The notes beneath the pieces were generated by a model. That model did no database searches and had not been told where the DNA came from. It saw only the letters and a list, made by a program, of their open reading frames with translations. Positions 1 through 11,261 of a stretch of DNA of 64,000 bases are shown here, piece by piece. The translations under genes were made by a program, and so were the position numbers. Position 1 is the stretch's first letter. Each line of letters opens with the position of its first letter. The stretch comes from Gyrodactylus bullatarudis (Eukaryota > Platyhelminthes > Monogenea > Gyrodactylidea > Gyrodactylidae): the NCBI GenBank assembly GCA_012064415.1, contig SSNU01000061.1, positions 285,409-349,408 of the forward strand. Reading direction: 5' to 3'.

Positions 1-1629
1 TTTTTTCCCAATTATTATTGAAATTAGACAAATAATTAATCAAATTAATGAGTAACTATGATGTGATTATTCCGTATGAGGAAAAAATAATAATTTGGAA
101 TCCTTTCACATAAAAATCCTCTGTTAGTACAAAAACATTTTTTTATTATATTCATCATTATACATTGCAATATCTTATATGTCCTATATTATGAGGATGA
201 ATTTGAAAATTGTCTCCTGTGCCCTTGTGATCAAAATTTATTTTTAAAATTCCTCACTTGATTTACCAATCGATTGGGTATTCGTGTTCTTGAATTGCAA
301 TTGACAATGCAAAAATATACAATTTATTATATCAATATTTACTGAATTTTCATCTCAGAAAACAAAATTAGGGTTGAATATAGTTATTTGATGATCTGAG
401 ATTGTAATCTCTACATATTATTAGGGTTTGAGTGTCTTAACCTGAGGGGGACTAGGTAGACTCTTTTCAGAAATACCCAACTGCATAAGGTAAGGGGCTT
501 CAAACACCATTAGAGGTGAGTAAACTGGACCTTCTCTAACTAATTAGAATTTGGAGTTCTCGAAGAATTCCTGATTCATAGTAGAGCTTAATTCTAAGAA
601 AAGAATATTCAGCTTTTAGAGTGAGTACAGGTTCAATGACTGAATGAATGTAGAGTATTAAAATAAGCATGAATGGTCCAATAGTAAAGCATTATCTTTG
701 TCCGTTTTATATTACTTCTTGGCGTCTGTTAGAGCGATTAATTATGAAATTGGGAATAATCTTCAGTTTACAGTCCAAAGAAACTGGGGCGTAATATAAA
801 ATACATCAAAATTTAACGAAAAATTAATTGGTGCATTTAGTTTTCCGTTTAACTTGTGTTTTCAAAGGTAAAATTTAAAGTGTGAGGAATTGAGTTTTTA
901 AAGCTTTATTGTGAGGATCAGAGAGATGTGAGACTTTGAGAGTATCAATTAATACGAAAGAGAAGGTCCTTTTTCATAAGAACATTAAAGTTTCCCTTAA
1001 AAAGCACTCTAAAAAACCTGTTTTATGTAGGTCTAATTGTAAGCGACTTAAGTTTTTTACGCATTAGATATAAATAAAAATAATAATAAGTAATTCTTGG
1101 ATTCAATTCAAAAACGTTGATTGCTTATTTTCTTGTTTTTCTAGGCTTTAATTTAACAAGAGATTTGATTCATCGAGGTCTTTTTATTAAATATTTTAAC
1201 AAAATTCATGAATGTTAGAAATTTGCTCATAAATTAAAGAGGAAGAGACTGAAAATCCCCGTTGTTAAACTTAACATGAATCTAATTCAGCTCCCGGGGA
1301 AGACGTACATCTGTTCTCAATAATTCTTTAATGAACTATTTTTAACCAAAAGAAGTATAAATATTATTTAATGAATGATGATTAAAATTCGGTTTTGGAA
1401 TAAAACGGCATCTAATCGGATATTAACCTGTATTTCTTTAGGCTAAACCTATTCGTCTATTTTAGAATCTTGTTTTTCTATTTCGTCAATGTTTCTTGGA
1501 TAAAAGATCTTACAAGAGTTGTGACAAGTCTCAAATTTATAGTCTCAGGAGATTGATCTGAATTTCTCTTGTTTTGAGTGATGAAATGATTTCCAAGAGC
1601 TCGTCGATGAAAATAAAGATTTTATTTTA
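1..1629. other. gene-free AT-rich stretch
   Basis: No reading frame, RNA gene or repeat that I can support was seen here on either strand. The right edge is the distal 3' flank of the selenoprotein W gene, which is transcribed leftwards. Small unrecognised exons cannot be excluded because introns in this genome can be very short. Confidence 0.5.
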
Positions 1630-1701
1630 TTCAAATGTTACATCAAAATATCCAGGTCATATAACATCTATGATTTACTGAATATCTGTCATCAATTCGA
1701 A
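1630..1701 (-). promoter_or_regulatory. SECIS element (form 2) of selenoprotein W
   Basis: About 100 nt downstream of the selenoprotein W stop, the minus strand folds as a eukaryotic SECIS. Helix I pairs TTCGAAT with ATTTGAA (7 bp, one G-U). The non-Watson-Crick quartet is ATGA (1692-1689) opposite TGAT (1645-1642). Helix II pairs AGATATTCAG with CTGGATATTT (10 bp). An AAA bulge at 1676-1674 lies 12 nt after ATGA, and the apical loop holds a 5-bp ministem TCATA/TATGA, which defines form 2. The element would recruit SBP2 and eEFSec to recode the UGA at 2688-2686. Pairings were worked out by eye. Confidence 0.88.
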
Positions 1702-1800
1702 TTTAGAATATCATCTAATTATCTTCTTTTCTTATTTAAATAACGGTTTTTCATTTGAACTTGACATTGGAATCATCAAAGTACTCATTCAAGGAGAAAG

Positions 1801-2806
1801 TTATTCTTTATTTTTGTTGATTTTTTCTTGCACAAAAGCAAAGACTTCTTCATTCGTTGGAAATCTCTTTTGTACACTCTTTTGGAATTTAACTTCTTTG
1901 TCAACTGTAACCTGAAATTCTCCACTTTTGGGGCTAACTTCTGTTACCTTGAAAATTAAAATCGATTAACTGAACTACTACAGAATTAAGATCCGACCTA
2001 TCAACATCATCAGCAAGTTATGAAATAAAAATCTTGGAATATTCATTAAACATCATAACGATTACCAATTTAAGGCAAAGCCGATATTTCCTATCATCTC
2101 CCACTGGTATCAAAGAACAAGTAATTCCACCATGATAATCCTCTTCGTGATAAGTAGAGATATCAAAAGGCTGTAGTTTTAATCGTGGGTGGAAAAATTG
2201 GTTTAGACCTTAAAATTGCAAAAACTAAATACAGATATTTTTTTACTGAGAAAAATTTCCATTTCAATTTTTCCGAATATAACTAAGAAGCTGTTCGGCT
2301 TAGACTGACTATGTTCGCTTCTGGCTTGTAATACAATTTTAACCTATCTTGTAACAAGTAATATCATTAAATAAATGCTACTTTTTTCCGGTACGATTTG
2401 CTAAATAGTATTTAGTAAATACTCTATTGTTTATTAAAATAAGCAGAAAAGCATCTCGATAGTAAGAACTCATTGAAAACTGGCTGGCTAGTTCTATCGG
2501 AAAAGTCGGTACTAAAATGAGGTTAGAAATTCCACCCCAACCCCTCTCTTTATTTTATTTTTATGTGCTTTAACTGAATTATTGGAAAGAAACTCAAATT
2601 AAAAGTGTAAACTCACAACGTTAGTTAAATCTCCAAATTTGTTAACAATTTCTTTGCCCAAGAGTCTTGCTCTTGAGCCGTAACCTCAGCTGTTGCTACA
2701 TAAATAACAAGATATAATTTTATAATTAAAAGATAATGTCTTGAAAAAAATTCTCAAATTTTTATTTCTGTCTAACTCACCAATATGCGATGATAATTCG
2801 GATCAT
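1801..2806 (-). CDS. SELENOW: selenoprotein W (UGA-encoded Sec), 3 exons
   Basis: Small thioredoxin-fold redox protein of the Rdx family. Exons on the minus strand: 2806-2781, 2695-2617 and 1947-1801; all junctions are GT-AG (introns of 85 and 669 nt). The spliced product is 83 residues, close to the usual 85-90. It begins MIRIIIAYCNSUGYGSRA, giving the CxxU redox motif (Cys9, Sec12) followed by GY as in vertebrate SelW. The family motif appears as KSGEFQVTV, and RFP precedes the last helix. The first intron splits the codon of Cys9 (TG|C), so the motif appears only after splicing. The in-frame TGA at 2688-2686 would be read as Sec, supported by the SECIS in the 3' UTR. Reading it as a nonsense mutation is unlikely because the frame and family residues continue downstream. 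Confidence 0.9.
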
Positions 2807-4333
2807 AATTTACTTTCTCGTAAATGCTGCTTGTAACTTTAAATGAAAATCTTCACTGCTGAAATTATATAAAAAATTAATATTTTTAAAAATTGATTTT
2901 CATTGGCTAGCCAATCAAAATGAGGTGTATATCATCACAGTGTATTAATTAAAATTAAAAATATATATTTAAGGGTTATAACTTTCTCATACTGAGTGGT
3001 ATATGCTTCTTGTTCGTATGACTTTACAAGAAGTGTTACTTGAGTGTAGTGTTGCTAGGATCTCTAAGGATAAACAAATCTATACGTTGATTGTTTCAGT
3101 TCAAGTCAAAGGATTCAGCTAAAGATGATTTTTTAGGGATACTGTATTGTTCTGAGAAACCATGGAATAAATACCAAGAAATAATATATAGAGTATGCTA
3201 AGTAAGGAATAGCTAAACAAAGTGAAATGTGAGAAAAAATATTACAGTATCCAGTCCATAGTAACACATATAATATGCAACTCAAAAATTTTCCCAGTAT
3301 AACATCAAAATATGACTTTTAAAAAATTTACAACTTTAAATATGACGATCGTTCATAAGTAGAGAGGTAACCCTGACAAGGTTGCTAACCCTAGGCTAGC
3401 CAAGAATACTGAAGCTTAAACATTTTTGGCAAAAAGATTTACTTGAATAATATCTTATAAATCTATAAATTCATGTTGAATTTGTCGAGATAACGACAAT
3501 AATTTCAAATAAGAGTTATTCAACAAGCCGATTAATCCAATCTCTTCCCTCTCATTATTAACTCAACAAAGAGGTTCGGACATTTCAGAGATCTCATCTG
3601 TGCTCCCCCCAGTTTGATATGATTGGATTTTTTTCACAAGGATAAAGGCTGAGTTTGTAAATACCAAATGTTATACACTTACTCCTAACAAAAGTTACTC
3701 GACCGTTGAATGAACAATTTTTTTACTTTGAACAGAACCTATAAATTTCGTCTGCAAAAGATTGAGTCATCATGAGAATGACTCTATGAAACAAAAACGG
3801 AGACAAAACTAATTTGAGCAAATTATGTTGTGAGAAATGTTGAAATCTAGTATGATGAAAATGCTTGAAACATGAACGAGTCGAAATAAATGAGTTCAGG
3901 CCTTGAACTTTGGAGAGAGAAATAAAATTAGTATATAGGAGTAGTATATAGGAATTAAAAATTTTAATTGCAATACTCGAGCTAATTCTTACGTCAGATT
4001 ATCAGACTCAGATATTATCAATTGAATTGATTCAATTCGAATCCAGGTAAAAGAATAAACTATAAGACGAGATAAAATCAAGTTGAAATCATGATGAAAC
4101 TTTCATCATCATGCATTTAATAAACGATTTTCAACTAATCAATTGATTAAAGCTAGAGTAATCAAGCCTACTGAATAATATTGAGCCAATATTAAACAAG
4201 AACTTAAACTACACTGTACCTCAGTGAACTTGAAACTACTTGTACAATTAAGAAATTAGTTACTAAATCACAAAATTTATTTAAATTCATGTAATGACTT
4301 CAAAATAGTTTAAACATGGAAATTTTTGCTACT
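2807..4333. other. intergenic stretch
   Basis: Lies between the selenoprotein W start and the 3' end of the FMN reductase-like gene. The right-hand part should contain the selenoprotein W promoter on the minus strand. No coding exon, RNA or clear repeat was recognised. Confidence 0.45.
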
Positions 4334-4962
4334 TCAGACATATGAATGAAGCTTAGGGGGTTGACTACTAGATTCACGTTGTTTCTTCATTGCATCAGCA
4401 ACATAGATTAATTGATCAGATACAATATCAATGTTACGAGTGACTTTATCATTTTTAGTTTTACCATTCTCTTCGAGGACATCCTGAACGAATGAAATAT
4501 TGGCGCTTTCCGGAAGAATCAGGCAACCCAATTCGCTTATGAAGCTTTTGCAATGTGTAAGGGCTGAGAAACCACCAGAGCCGCCAGCTGAATAGGAAAC
4601 TATTCCTGATGGTTTAAATGCAAACGACATTGGTGATAAATGATTAATCACATTTGTTAAGGCAGGAGGAATGGTTCTGTTGTATTCAGCGGTAACAAGA
4701 AACACTCCATCACATTCCTGAACCTCTTTGTTAAGATGCTTGATATTCTCAGGTGCATCATTTTGATTAGGATACCAGTGAACAGGCATCTGAATCATTG
4801 GTAGATTGAGTTCTTTGGGATCTAAAACAAAATTAAATAGGAGAACTCACCTTTGTGGGATATCTCATGACCTTTGCTCTTGATATAATTCATGATATAG
4901 TTAACAACTCTATCTGAATTTCTATTAGGTCTCACAGAGGATGAGAATATTAAGAATTTCAT
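4334..4962 (-). CDS. NAD(P)H-dependent FMN reductase-like flavoprotein, 2 exons
   Basis: Flavodoxin-fold oxidoreductase of the NADPH-dependent FMN reductase family, whose members use FMN and NAD(P)H to reduce quinones, azo compounds or metals; the substrate here is unknown. Exon 1 is 4962-4851 and exon 2 is 4821-4334, separated by a 29-nt GT-AG intron, giving 199 residues. The N terminus MKFLIFSSSVRPNRNSDR is the phosphate-binding loop that follows the first strand. The family motif EYNRTIPPALTNVINHLSP and the glycine-rich SYSAGGSGG loop follow. Exon 1 is needed: the second exon alone lacks the first strand and FMN phosphate loop. The length is typical for the family. Assignment to family is firm; the exact enzyme is not. 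Confidence 0.85.
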
Positions 4963-5758
4963 TATCTTTAGTTGATTTGAAATAGCCTTTCAATAAATTA
5001 TTCAAATATTTATTAATTTTTATTGTAATCAACTTTTAATATTAAAACAAACATCTTAAAAAGTTATAGTCTTTCTTAGAATAGTTGGAATCCTTTGAAA
5101 TAATTTCAATGAAATTATAAAGTATTACTTTGATTCTGATTCAGAATCCTTAATCTCAATAATCTTTTATGAATAATGCCTCTACTTAAAAGTACTGATG
5201 AAATTATTTTATTTCATAAAAATTGTACGGTGTATGCCTAATTTGATATTTTGTTTTTTTTGGAAGATTTTGTCATGATTTTTTTTCAATTAAAAATACT
5301 TACACTTCGAAGCTGTCTTGATTTTTTATAGCACTAATCGGAGGTATGTGAACGGATCGAGAAATATGAGAAGGAAAAATTATTCTCAGACAAAACATTT
5401 GAATCATGTCTTGATTTTCGAAAAAAGTATACTAAAAAATAGCAAAAATACTGTCCTACTAATAGGTAATTAGATGAGAAGCGGTCAGAGTAGATAACAC
5501 ATGATGAAATTTAACCAGCAAATCGGTAGCTTTAGGTCGTAGATTGGAGGAATTTCGTATAACAATTTAATCAACATGAATTCAAATGTTCTTTTTATAA
5601 TGGTACAATGATTCATTTCAAATTCAAAAGTTTTATTCGACTCGAATAATTCGAGTCTATTACAGTGTTTAATAAATTTTATAAATAACAAGGGTTTTTA
5701 ATCGACTATCGTTTCTAATTATTTAAATGACAAATCCAATTTTGTTTTATGTTTCGCT
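4963..5758. other. intergenic stretch
   Basis: Contains the presumed promoter of the FMN reductase-like gene (minus strand) and the 3' flank of the GPCR gene. No coding exon or repeat was recognised. Confidence 0.45.
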
Positions 5759-6655
5759 TCACCGTCTAAACTTTTTGATTAGTAATGGAAAGTTTGTCTT
5801 GAAATTTCTATTCGTTAACATGAAAATTATGGCATCCACTGGGGGCAAGAAGAAGTATGAGTAATACCATTCAAAGCCCAATGGTTGAACAAGAGACAAA
5901 TTCGATAGGATAAACGGCAAAAATGTCCATATCATCACGATAGTTATACTGAGAATAACGAGGGAAAACCGCAGGTTATTCTTGATTGCTCTTTTCTTTG
6001 ATTCCTGATCAGAATTCTGCATCTTTTTGAATTGATACAACACTCTGATAATAATCATGGGATAAAGGCTTATCTGAGAGCATAGGACAACAACAGTCTG
6101 ATAACTATAATACAACGAATAGAATTTGATTGCAGAATACTTGAACTTGCACGAGTTCCTATCATCATAGGTGATTATGAAAAAGGCTACTTCTAGTATA
6201 GCCGCTGCAGTCCATGGAATACTCATTAGGATCAATATGAATTTACACGTCCAGATTTTGTTCCGTGGGGATATTGTCGCAATGAATCTATCCAATGCAA
6301 TGATGAGTAAGAGAATCGCATCGAAATTCAGAAATGTATTTCTCAGTGGAATATAAATGTCCCAAACTATATTCTTGTAATTTGGCTCCCACGACACAAG
6401 GACGATCCCAGGAATAAAAAGTATCGATGAGATCAGATCAGAAAATGTGTACATTTTCATGATCATTGTGAAAGTCTTTCTTGATCCCAATATTGACTTT
6501 GGTCCAAAGGTGTAAGCATAAAAGAGAAATCCATTAAGCAATATTCCCAAAATACTTGCTCCTGAATGGAGAACATAGAAGACTAGAGTTGGTGGGGGTC
6601 TTTTTGAGTCGTATTGTTCATAACATGTCGGCTGCAGTACGCTAGAGAGACCCAT
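5759..6655 (-). CDS. rhodopsin-like G-protein-coupled receptor (orphan)
   Basis: Single-exon membrane protein of 298 residues with seven hydrophobic spans, about residues 25-50, 62-88, 105-130, 137-160, 178-205, 228-252 and 265-285. TM2 keeps the LS/SD-type aspartate (YTFSDLISS). TM3 ends in LDRF where DRY is usual. TM4 has the conserved Trp (SIPWTAA) and TM6 has WTFLPF. TM7 reads PPVDAIIFMLTNRNFK, so the NPxxY motif is not canonical (DAxxF). These features place it among divergent class A receptors in the plasma membrane. The ligand cannot be guessed. The start is the first ATG of an open frame and puts a short extracellular N terminus before TM1. Confidence 0.75.
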   Translation of the reverse strand: MGLSSVLQPTCYEQYDSKRPPPTLVFYVLHSGASILGILLNGFLFYAYTFGPKSILGSRKTFTMIMKMYTFSDLISSILFIPGIVLVSWEPNYKNIVWDIYIPLRNTFLNFDAILLLIIALDRFIATISPRNKIWTCKFILILMSIPWTAAAILEVAFFIITYDDRNSCKFKYSAIKFYSLYYSYQTVVVLCSQISLYPMIIIRVLYQFKKMQNSDQESKKRAIKNNLRFSLVILSITIVMIWTFLPFILSNLSLVQPLGFEWYYSYFFLPPVDAIIFMLTNRNFKTNFPLLIKKFRR

Positions 6656-8160
6656 CTCAATAAAAATGAATTCATTTCAGAGATTTTGGCATTTTTTCTC
6701 TCTGTTGCTATTAGAGAATATTTTCTAAATTATACAGTACCAAAATAAAAAAACACGTAAATTTTGATCTCAGTGCCCAATAGACACTTTCTGTTGTCAC
6801 TATATTATTATTGGTAAAAGGAAAGGCTATTCTCAAATTGGCTCTCTCTAATCTGTAGATTCAAAATCGACATTTAAGCCCCAGTGGGTCATATTAAATA
6901 CAGTGCACTGCAAAACTCATGGATATTAGAAAATAAGACGTATCAGGATTCCAAATTCATCGTAAGGATTTCAAAAATCGAATCAGATTTTATCATCAGT
7001 CATTATTTAAGGCGCGAAATCAAAATGAATCCAAAAAAGATCAGAAATTCGTTGATTTTAAGACTTTAAAGGCCAGATAAAGATATTTCAACTAAAAATA
7101 ACGAATTATATTTTGATTCTTCACAAATTCTCAGACATTAAACTTCAAAAAAGTGATCGAAATAGTGATTTTTCTAAAATTCATGAATAAACTGAATATG
7201 AGACAGATTACTTTCTCATTTTGAATGAAATTGCACATTTTCCATTAGCGTATTCTGAAACGATACAAACCAGGCAAGGATTATATTTCTTTCGGATTCA
7301 GAAAAAAATAATTGATTGATTGAAATTTGGATCAACATTAGAATTCTCAGCCATCGGTCATCCAAACGTTCCGACAAGGATTTTCTGTTATGTCTGGGAT
7401 TTTTTCGTACCACTGAATAAGAAAACCAGCGCTCTATTGAGGGTTAAAACACTTGAAGAATATTTTTATTCTTGTGTATTAGTATCATTGCAAGTCCAAG
7501 AAGCATTAATTTTCAGACTAATGTCTTAGCAACATAAGCAACTAGAAATAAGCCACACCATATTAAATTCTCAATCTGAGGAGGAACAACCTTAAAATTT
7601 CATGTCTACTATAAATTACAAGAGTGGATCGGGGATCAAGATAATGAATTTTCGAAATTTTCATTAACACCTCTTTAAACTTTTGTTAATAATACATACA
7701 TTTTTTGGGTTTGTAAACAGTAAAATTTGTAATAAATTCACGTTTTCTTGTAGCAGGAGAGAGAATATGAAAAGTTTGAAGAAAAGCCTGCATCTGAATC
7801 ATTAATTTCAGACTTTGAAAGAGAGTAATGATTTTTGTAAGAAAATTATTTTTCTCTTCTACAAAACACACCCATGTGTACGTTCACGTCTACTTAGTAG
7901 TAGCCAGATATTGAAAAAATACTATTTTTTCAAGACTAACAATGTCTCCAAATAGTTTCAGAAAATTACAGCTCTACCATTCCTTATGTCCATGTGAAAA
8001 TTCTACAAAAGTTATGCTAGCATTAAGATTGTTATTAATTTTATTTTGGTGACTAGGGCTAAGTCTTTCATTGTCTCTAATTGGATGAGGGACACATCTT
8101 GTCGCAGGGATAAGACTCAGCGTGTATCTAATCTATAAGCTAGTAAAGAAACAATCCAAA
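6656..8160. other. intergenic stretch
   Basis: AT-rich DNA upstream of the GPCR gene. Several short open frames here have no recognisable domain and look random. No RNA gene was seen. Confidence 0.4.
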
Positions 8161-8171
8161 CATGTTTGGCA

Positions 8172-8205
8172 GGCATAGACACGTTTTGTCTTTATTGAGA
8201 CACCT
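8172..8205 (-). ncRNA. degenerate hammerhead-like remnant
   Basis: On the minus strand the arrangement GTCTCAATAAAGAC-AAAACGTGTC resembles stem II, GAA box, stem III and cleavage triplet of the better hammerhead copies nearby. The CUGANGA box is lost and the GAA is altered. It is probably an old copy of the same SINE tail and is not expected to be active. Confidence 0.35.
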
Positions 8206-8611
8206 CAATGAAATTTAAGTAAATTAAGAAAGTAGACTCTTTTCAATGAACCTAATCTTGAAACTTGTAGCTAAAAAACTTAATAGCTGTATTATAAATT
8301 ATAATCATAATAAAATTAAGGTTAAGTATAAAAATTTCGATAAATTCATCATTTTTCAGGGATCTTGACAAATCAAATTTCATCGACTTTCAAGTAGGAA
8401 AAAGATCAAAATTTAATAAATAAGCACCATACGGAAATTACAGTGTGTTTAGACAATTGACCTACTAGCAAAGTGTGGTCACTGGTAATTACTATATCCA
8501 TGTGAACTCTAACTTGATGGAGATTGTCTTCTCACACCTAGATGTTAGAAATTCGGATAAGCAAGTGTCAATTCCATAAGAGAGTCGAATAATATTCAAC
8601 TCACAGTTGCA

Positions 8612-8654
8612 GATGTAGACGCGTTTCGTCCTTATTAGGACTCGTCAGTACACC
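8612..8654 (-). ncRNA. hammerhead ribozyme, type I, intact core
   Basis: The minus strand shows stem I GGTGTA/TACATC (with one G-U), core box CTGACGA, stem II GTCC-TAATAA-GGAC, then GAA, a minimal stem III within ACGCGT, and the GTC cleavage triplet. All conserved core positions (CUGANGA, GAA, NUH) are present, so self-cleavage after GTC at 8618 is predicted. Short stem III forms like this are typical of retroelement-borne hammerheads, which are thought to act as dimers. Confidence 0.82.
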
Positions 8655-8807
8655 ATGGCCAGGATATAGTAATTACCAGTGACCACACTTTGCTAGTAGG
8701 TTAATTGTCTAAACACACTGTAATTTCCGTATGGTGCTTATTTACAAAAAACCAGTGTGTAGGTGGTGTCAATACTATTGGAGTGTGAAGTAATAGAAGA
8801 TGAACGG

Positions 8808-9019
8808 GGGTTCTGGCCTAGTGGTTAGAAGCGTTGCCTCACAATGTTGTTGTCGAATCCTGGCTATGGTGTACTGACTAGTCCTAATAATGACGAAACG
8901 CGTCTACATCTGCAACTGTGAGTTGAATATTATTCGACTCTCTTATGGAATTGACACTTGCTTATCCGAATTCCAACATCTATGTGTGAGAAGACAATCT
9001 CCATCAAGTTAGAGTTCAC
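8808..9019 (+). mobile_element. tRNA-derived SINE with hammerhead tail
   Basis: The head carries a Pol III A box TGGCCTAGTGG (8814-8824) and a B-box-like TTGTCGAATCC (8850-8860) at tRNA-like spacing. A hammerhead motif (8868-8910) follows directly, then a tail of about 110 nt shared with the inverted copy. This is the organisation known from the Schistosoma Sm-alpha SINE-like family. It has no coding capacity and would need LINE enzymes to move. Confidence 0.7.
8868..8910 (+). ncRNA. decayed hammerhead ribozyme
   Basis: Homologous to the motif at 8612-8654, with stem I GGTGTA/TACATC and GAAACGCGTC conserved. The core box reads CTGACTA, changing the essential G, and stem II is mismatched (GTCC against TGAC). 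It is expected to be inactive. Confidence 0.65.
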
Positions 9020-9064
9020 ATGGATATAGTAATTACCAGTGAACACACTTTGCTAGTAGGTTAA

Positions 9065-9356
9065 TAATCAAAATTTAATTTACACACAATTATGGGGTGA
9101 TTCTCAAAATCAGATTCAGCATATTTGATTTCTTTGACTATTCGTTGCCCTAAAAATCAAATTTTGATCACTTTCTCACATTTTCAAGATATCAAATTTT
9201 CCTTAAAAATTGTTCTTCCTAAATTTTTTTCCTCCGTATCGTGAAAGAGGGCCTCATGATCTAGATTCCAAAAAATCTTGATCAAATTCGATTTCTTGAT
9301 GGAAAAATTAAGAATTTTGTAAAATCCATACATTCTCATCTTCATATTAGCTAGGT
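9065..9356. repeat. fragment of the foldback repeat family
   Basis: Shares the interior and the terminal motif (CATTCTCATCTTCATATTAG) with the foldback elements found in VPS39 introns 3 and 6 and DDHD intron 5. Only one terminus is recognisable here. Confidence 0.45.
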
Positions 9357-11073
9357 GTAATAAACTAGCTGAAGAAATAGTTTACTTGTTCAAGATTTTA
9401 ACAATATCTTATCTGAGAATAGCAGCCTTTAGAGATTAGGTTCTTTCTATGCTCTTTTTTATACTTTTGGATAGGTTTTCGGGAGTCGTAGTTATAACAC
9501 TGAGTAAATCTTTGATGTTTCCTTTATCTGAAATCCAAGTTTTATATTAGTCCGTAAATGATGAACTTTATCATCAAACAGTCTCATGATTTATTGTGAA
9601 GCCGTGAATACAAAATTTTCGATCAGTTGCTAATGAGGGACTGATTTCCATTCTTCTTTTTGAAAATTCTCAAAAATCTTACACACCATCAGAACCATTG
9701 AAAGGTTGAGAAAGGTGGCCTTTTATATAAACTATTATTCATCCAAGACGAAAAAGTTTTTATTGAATTCCATAAATAAAGTTTCAAATTTCGATTGTTG
9801 AAAATTTCATTTCTAACTTTCTCGGTTCAAGCAAAAGTAAAACAGGTTTGAAATTGAGAAAGCACGAGAGTGAGTTATCACGTCATCTCTCTAAATGTAA
9901 ACATTGTAAATTAGAGATGAAGAGTAGGGTTTGCTAGAAAAGAAATACACGCAATGCAAAATGTATGACTACAATGAAACGAAATTTTAATTCGACTCTG
10001 AATCTTCGTGACAATGATTCTGCATACTTGTATTATTTTCGATTTAATTAAATTTTAAAATCGAATTCTAAAGAAAAAGTTCATTTCACTCGAAAACATG
10101 ATGAATTTCTAAAGAGAAATTTAATCAATTTTCTTCTCAAATACAATGATAACAATATCTAAATCTGTTAAGAAATTTCCAAGATAGTTCTGATGAAAGA
10201 CAAGTATAAGACAATAAAACTTGAAAGCCATTTAAAAACTTTTTAGTCGCCCTTAAACTTTTTTGGGATTTGAAGAATTATCAAAAGTTGACATGATAAA
10301 CGTATATACGTTTTCAATTTTATTTTCATACACAATTCTCACTTATACATCTGCTGTAGTATTAACGTCCTAAATATTTTTGATTTTGAGAAATTTTTTG
10401 AGTTGTCTTTAGGATAATGGAATTCTACAGATATCTGATTGGTTTCAAGGGTTATTTAATTTTGAATGGTTTTTCCAGACCTGAACAGGAATACTAAGGA
10501 TCTTAGATAAAATTGAAGAGAGTTGAGATTACAAGCGTCTCATTCACTGAAAAAGGTACTTGACTATCTGAGTACTGAAACGTCTGGAAGATCTTTTATT
10601 TTTAAATAAATGGTAGTTATCATAATTAGATTTTTCCCTTTTTCCTTTTGGCCTTTCTCGTTTGAAATTAAAATCCAGCGCATCGACTTCATTACTCGGA
10701 AGCAAAAATTATTCTCTAACAAACTTCTACTAGAAGATAAATTTGCCTATTTTATAGAATATGCCTTTTTTGTCTTATCCTCTTTTTTGAGCCAGGCTCG
10801 ACGGCGAATGACAGTCAATCCGAGGATCTACAGTCATTACTCGTAGCCTAACCCCGGGGCCTGGTACTCTCCGAAAAAACTTGGAAATGACCACGTTTGA
10901 CGGAACTTCTACACTTCTTCATAACCACAGTCGAAACTCTAAGGTACTAAAGCACTTCACTTGACGTGTCAGTATAATTTGCATTCGAATAGGTTCCCTA
11001 AGGGTCATCGAAGCTTCTAAACAGCGATGGAAGATGACTCAGCATTGTGTTTGGTGTGAATTTTGCAATGTAC
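9357..11073. other. gene-free stretch
   Basis: No supported gene. The segment around 10790-11060 is clearly less AT-rich than its surroundings and may be part of an unrecognised repeat. The open frame at 10610-10846 shows no domain and crosses into that segment, so I do not call it a gene. Confidence 0.4.
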
Positions 11074-11180
11074 CCTTTAAGGTTGGTCGAGTGGATTGAG
11101 CATTGGACTAGGTTCAAATCCCAGGTTGTGGCATACTGACGCGTCCAAAAGAGGACGAAACCATATATGTATACTCAGAT
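11074..11180 (+). mobile_element. tRNA-derived SINE head with degenerate hammerhead
   Basis: The A box TGGTCGAGTGG (11084-11094) and a perfect B box GGTTCAAATCC (11111-11121) form a Pol III promoter. It is followed by CTGACGC, a stem II GTCC-AAAAGA-GGAC and GAAAC. One core position is mutated (A to C after the G), and stems I and III are poorly kept. It is a second, diverged member of the hammerhead SINE group. Confidence 0.6.
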
Positions 11181-11261
11181 TTTTCTAAATGCTTTGAGTC
11201 TCGGTGGGATCCATTAGTAAGCAGTAACATTCAGCGACATGGGCTAATCCATTACCAAATA

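Larger units (their letters stand above)
8417..9064. repeat. two SINE copies in inverted orientation
   Basis: The left arm (about 8458-8654) and right arm (about 8866-9064) are near-identical inverted repeats of about 200 nt, each with a hammerhead motif and the same 3' tail. A second inverted match pairs 8417-8500 with 8661-8745, so the locus is a compound of two insertions and rearranged flank. The plus-strand copy is complete with a tRNA-like head; the minus-strand copy has lost its head. Confidence 0.7.

Noticed and set aside
10610..10846. 78-codon open frame
   Set aside because: No domain, unusual composition, and no splice or homology support.
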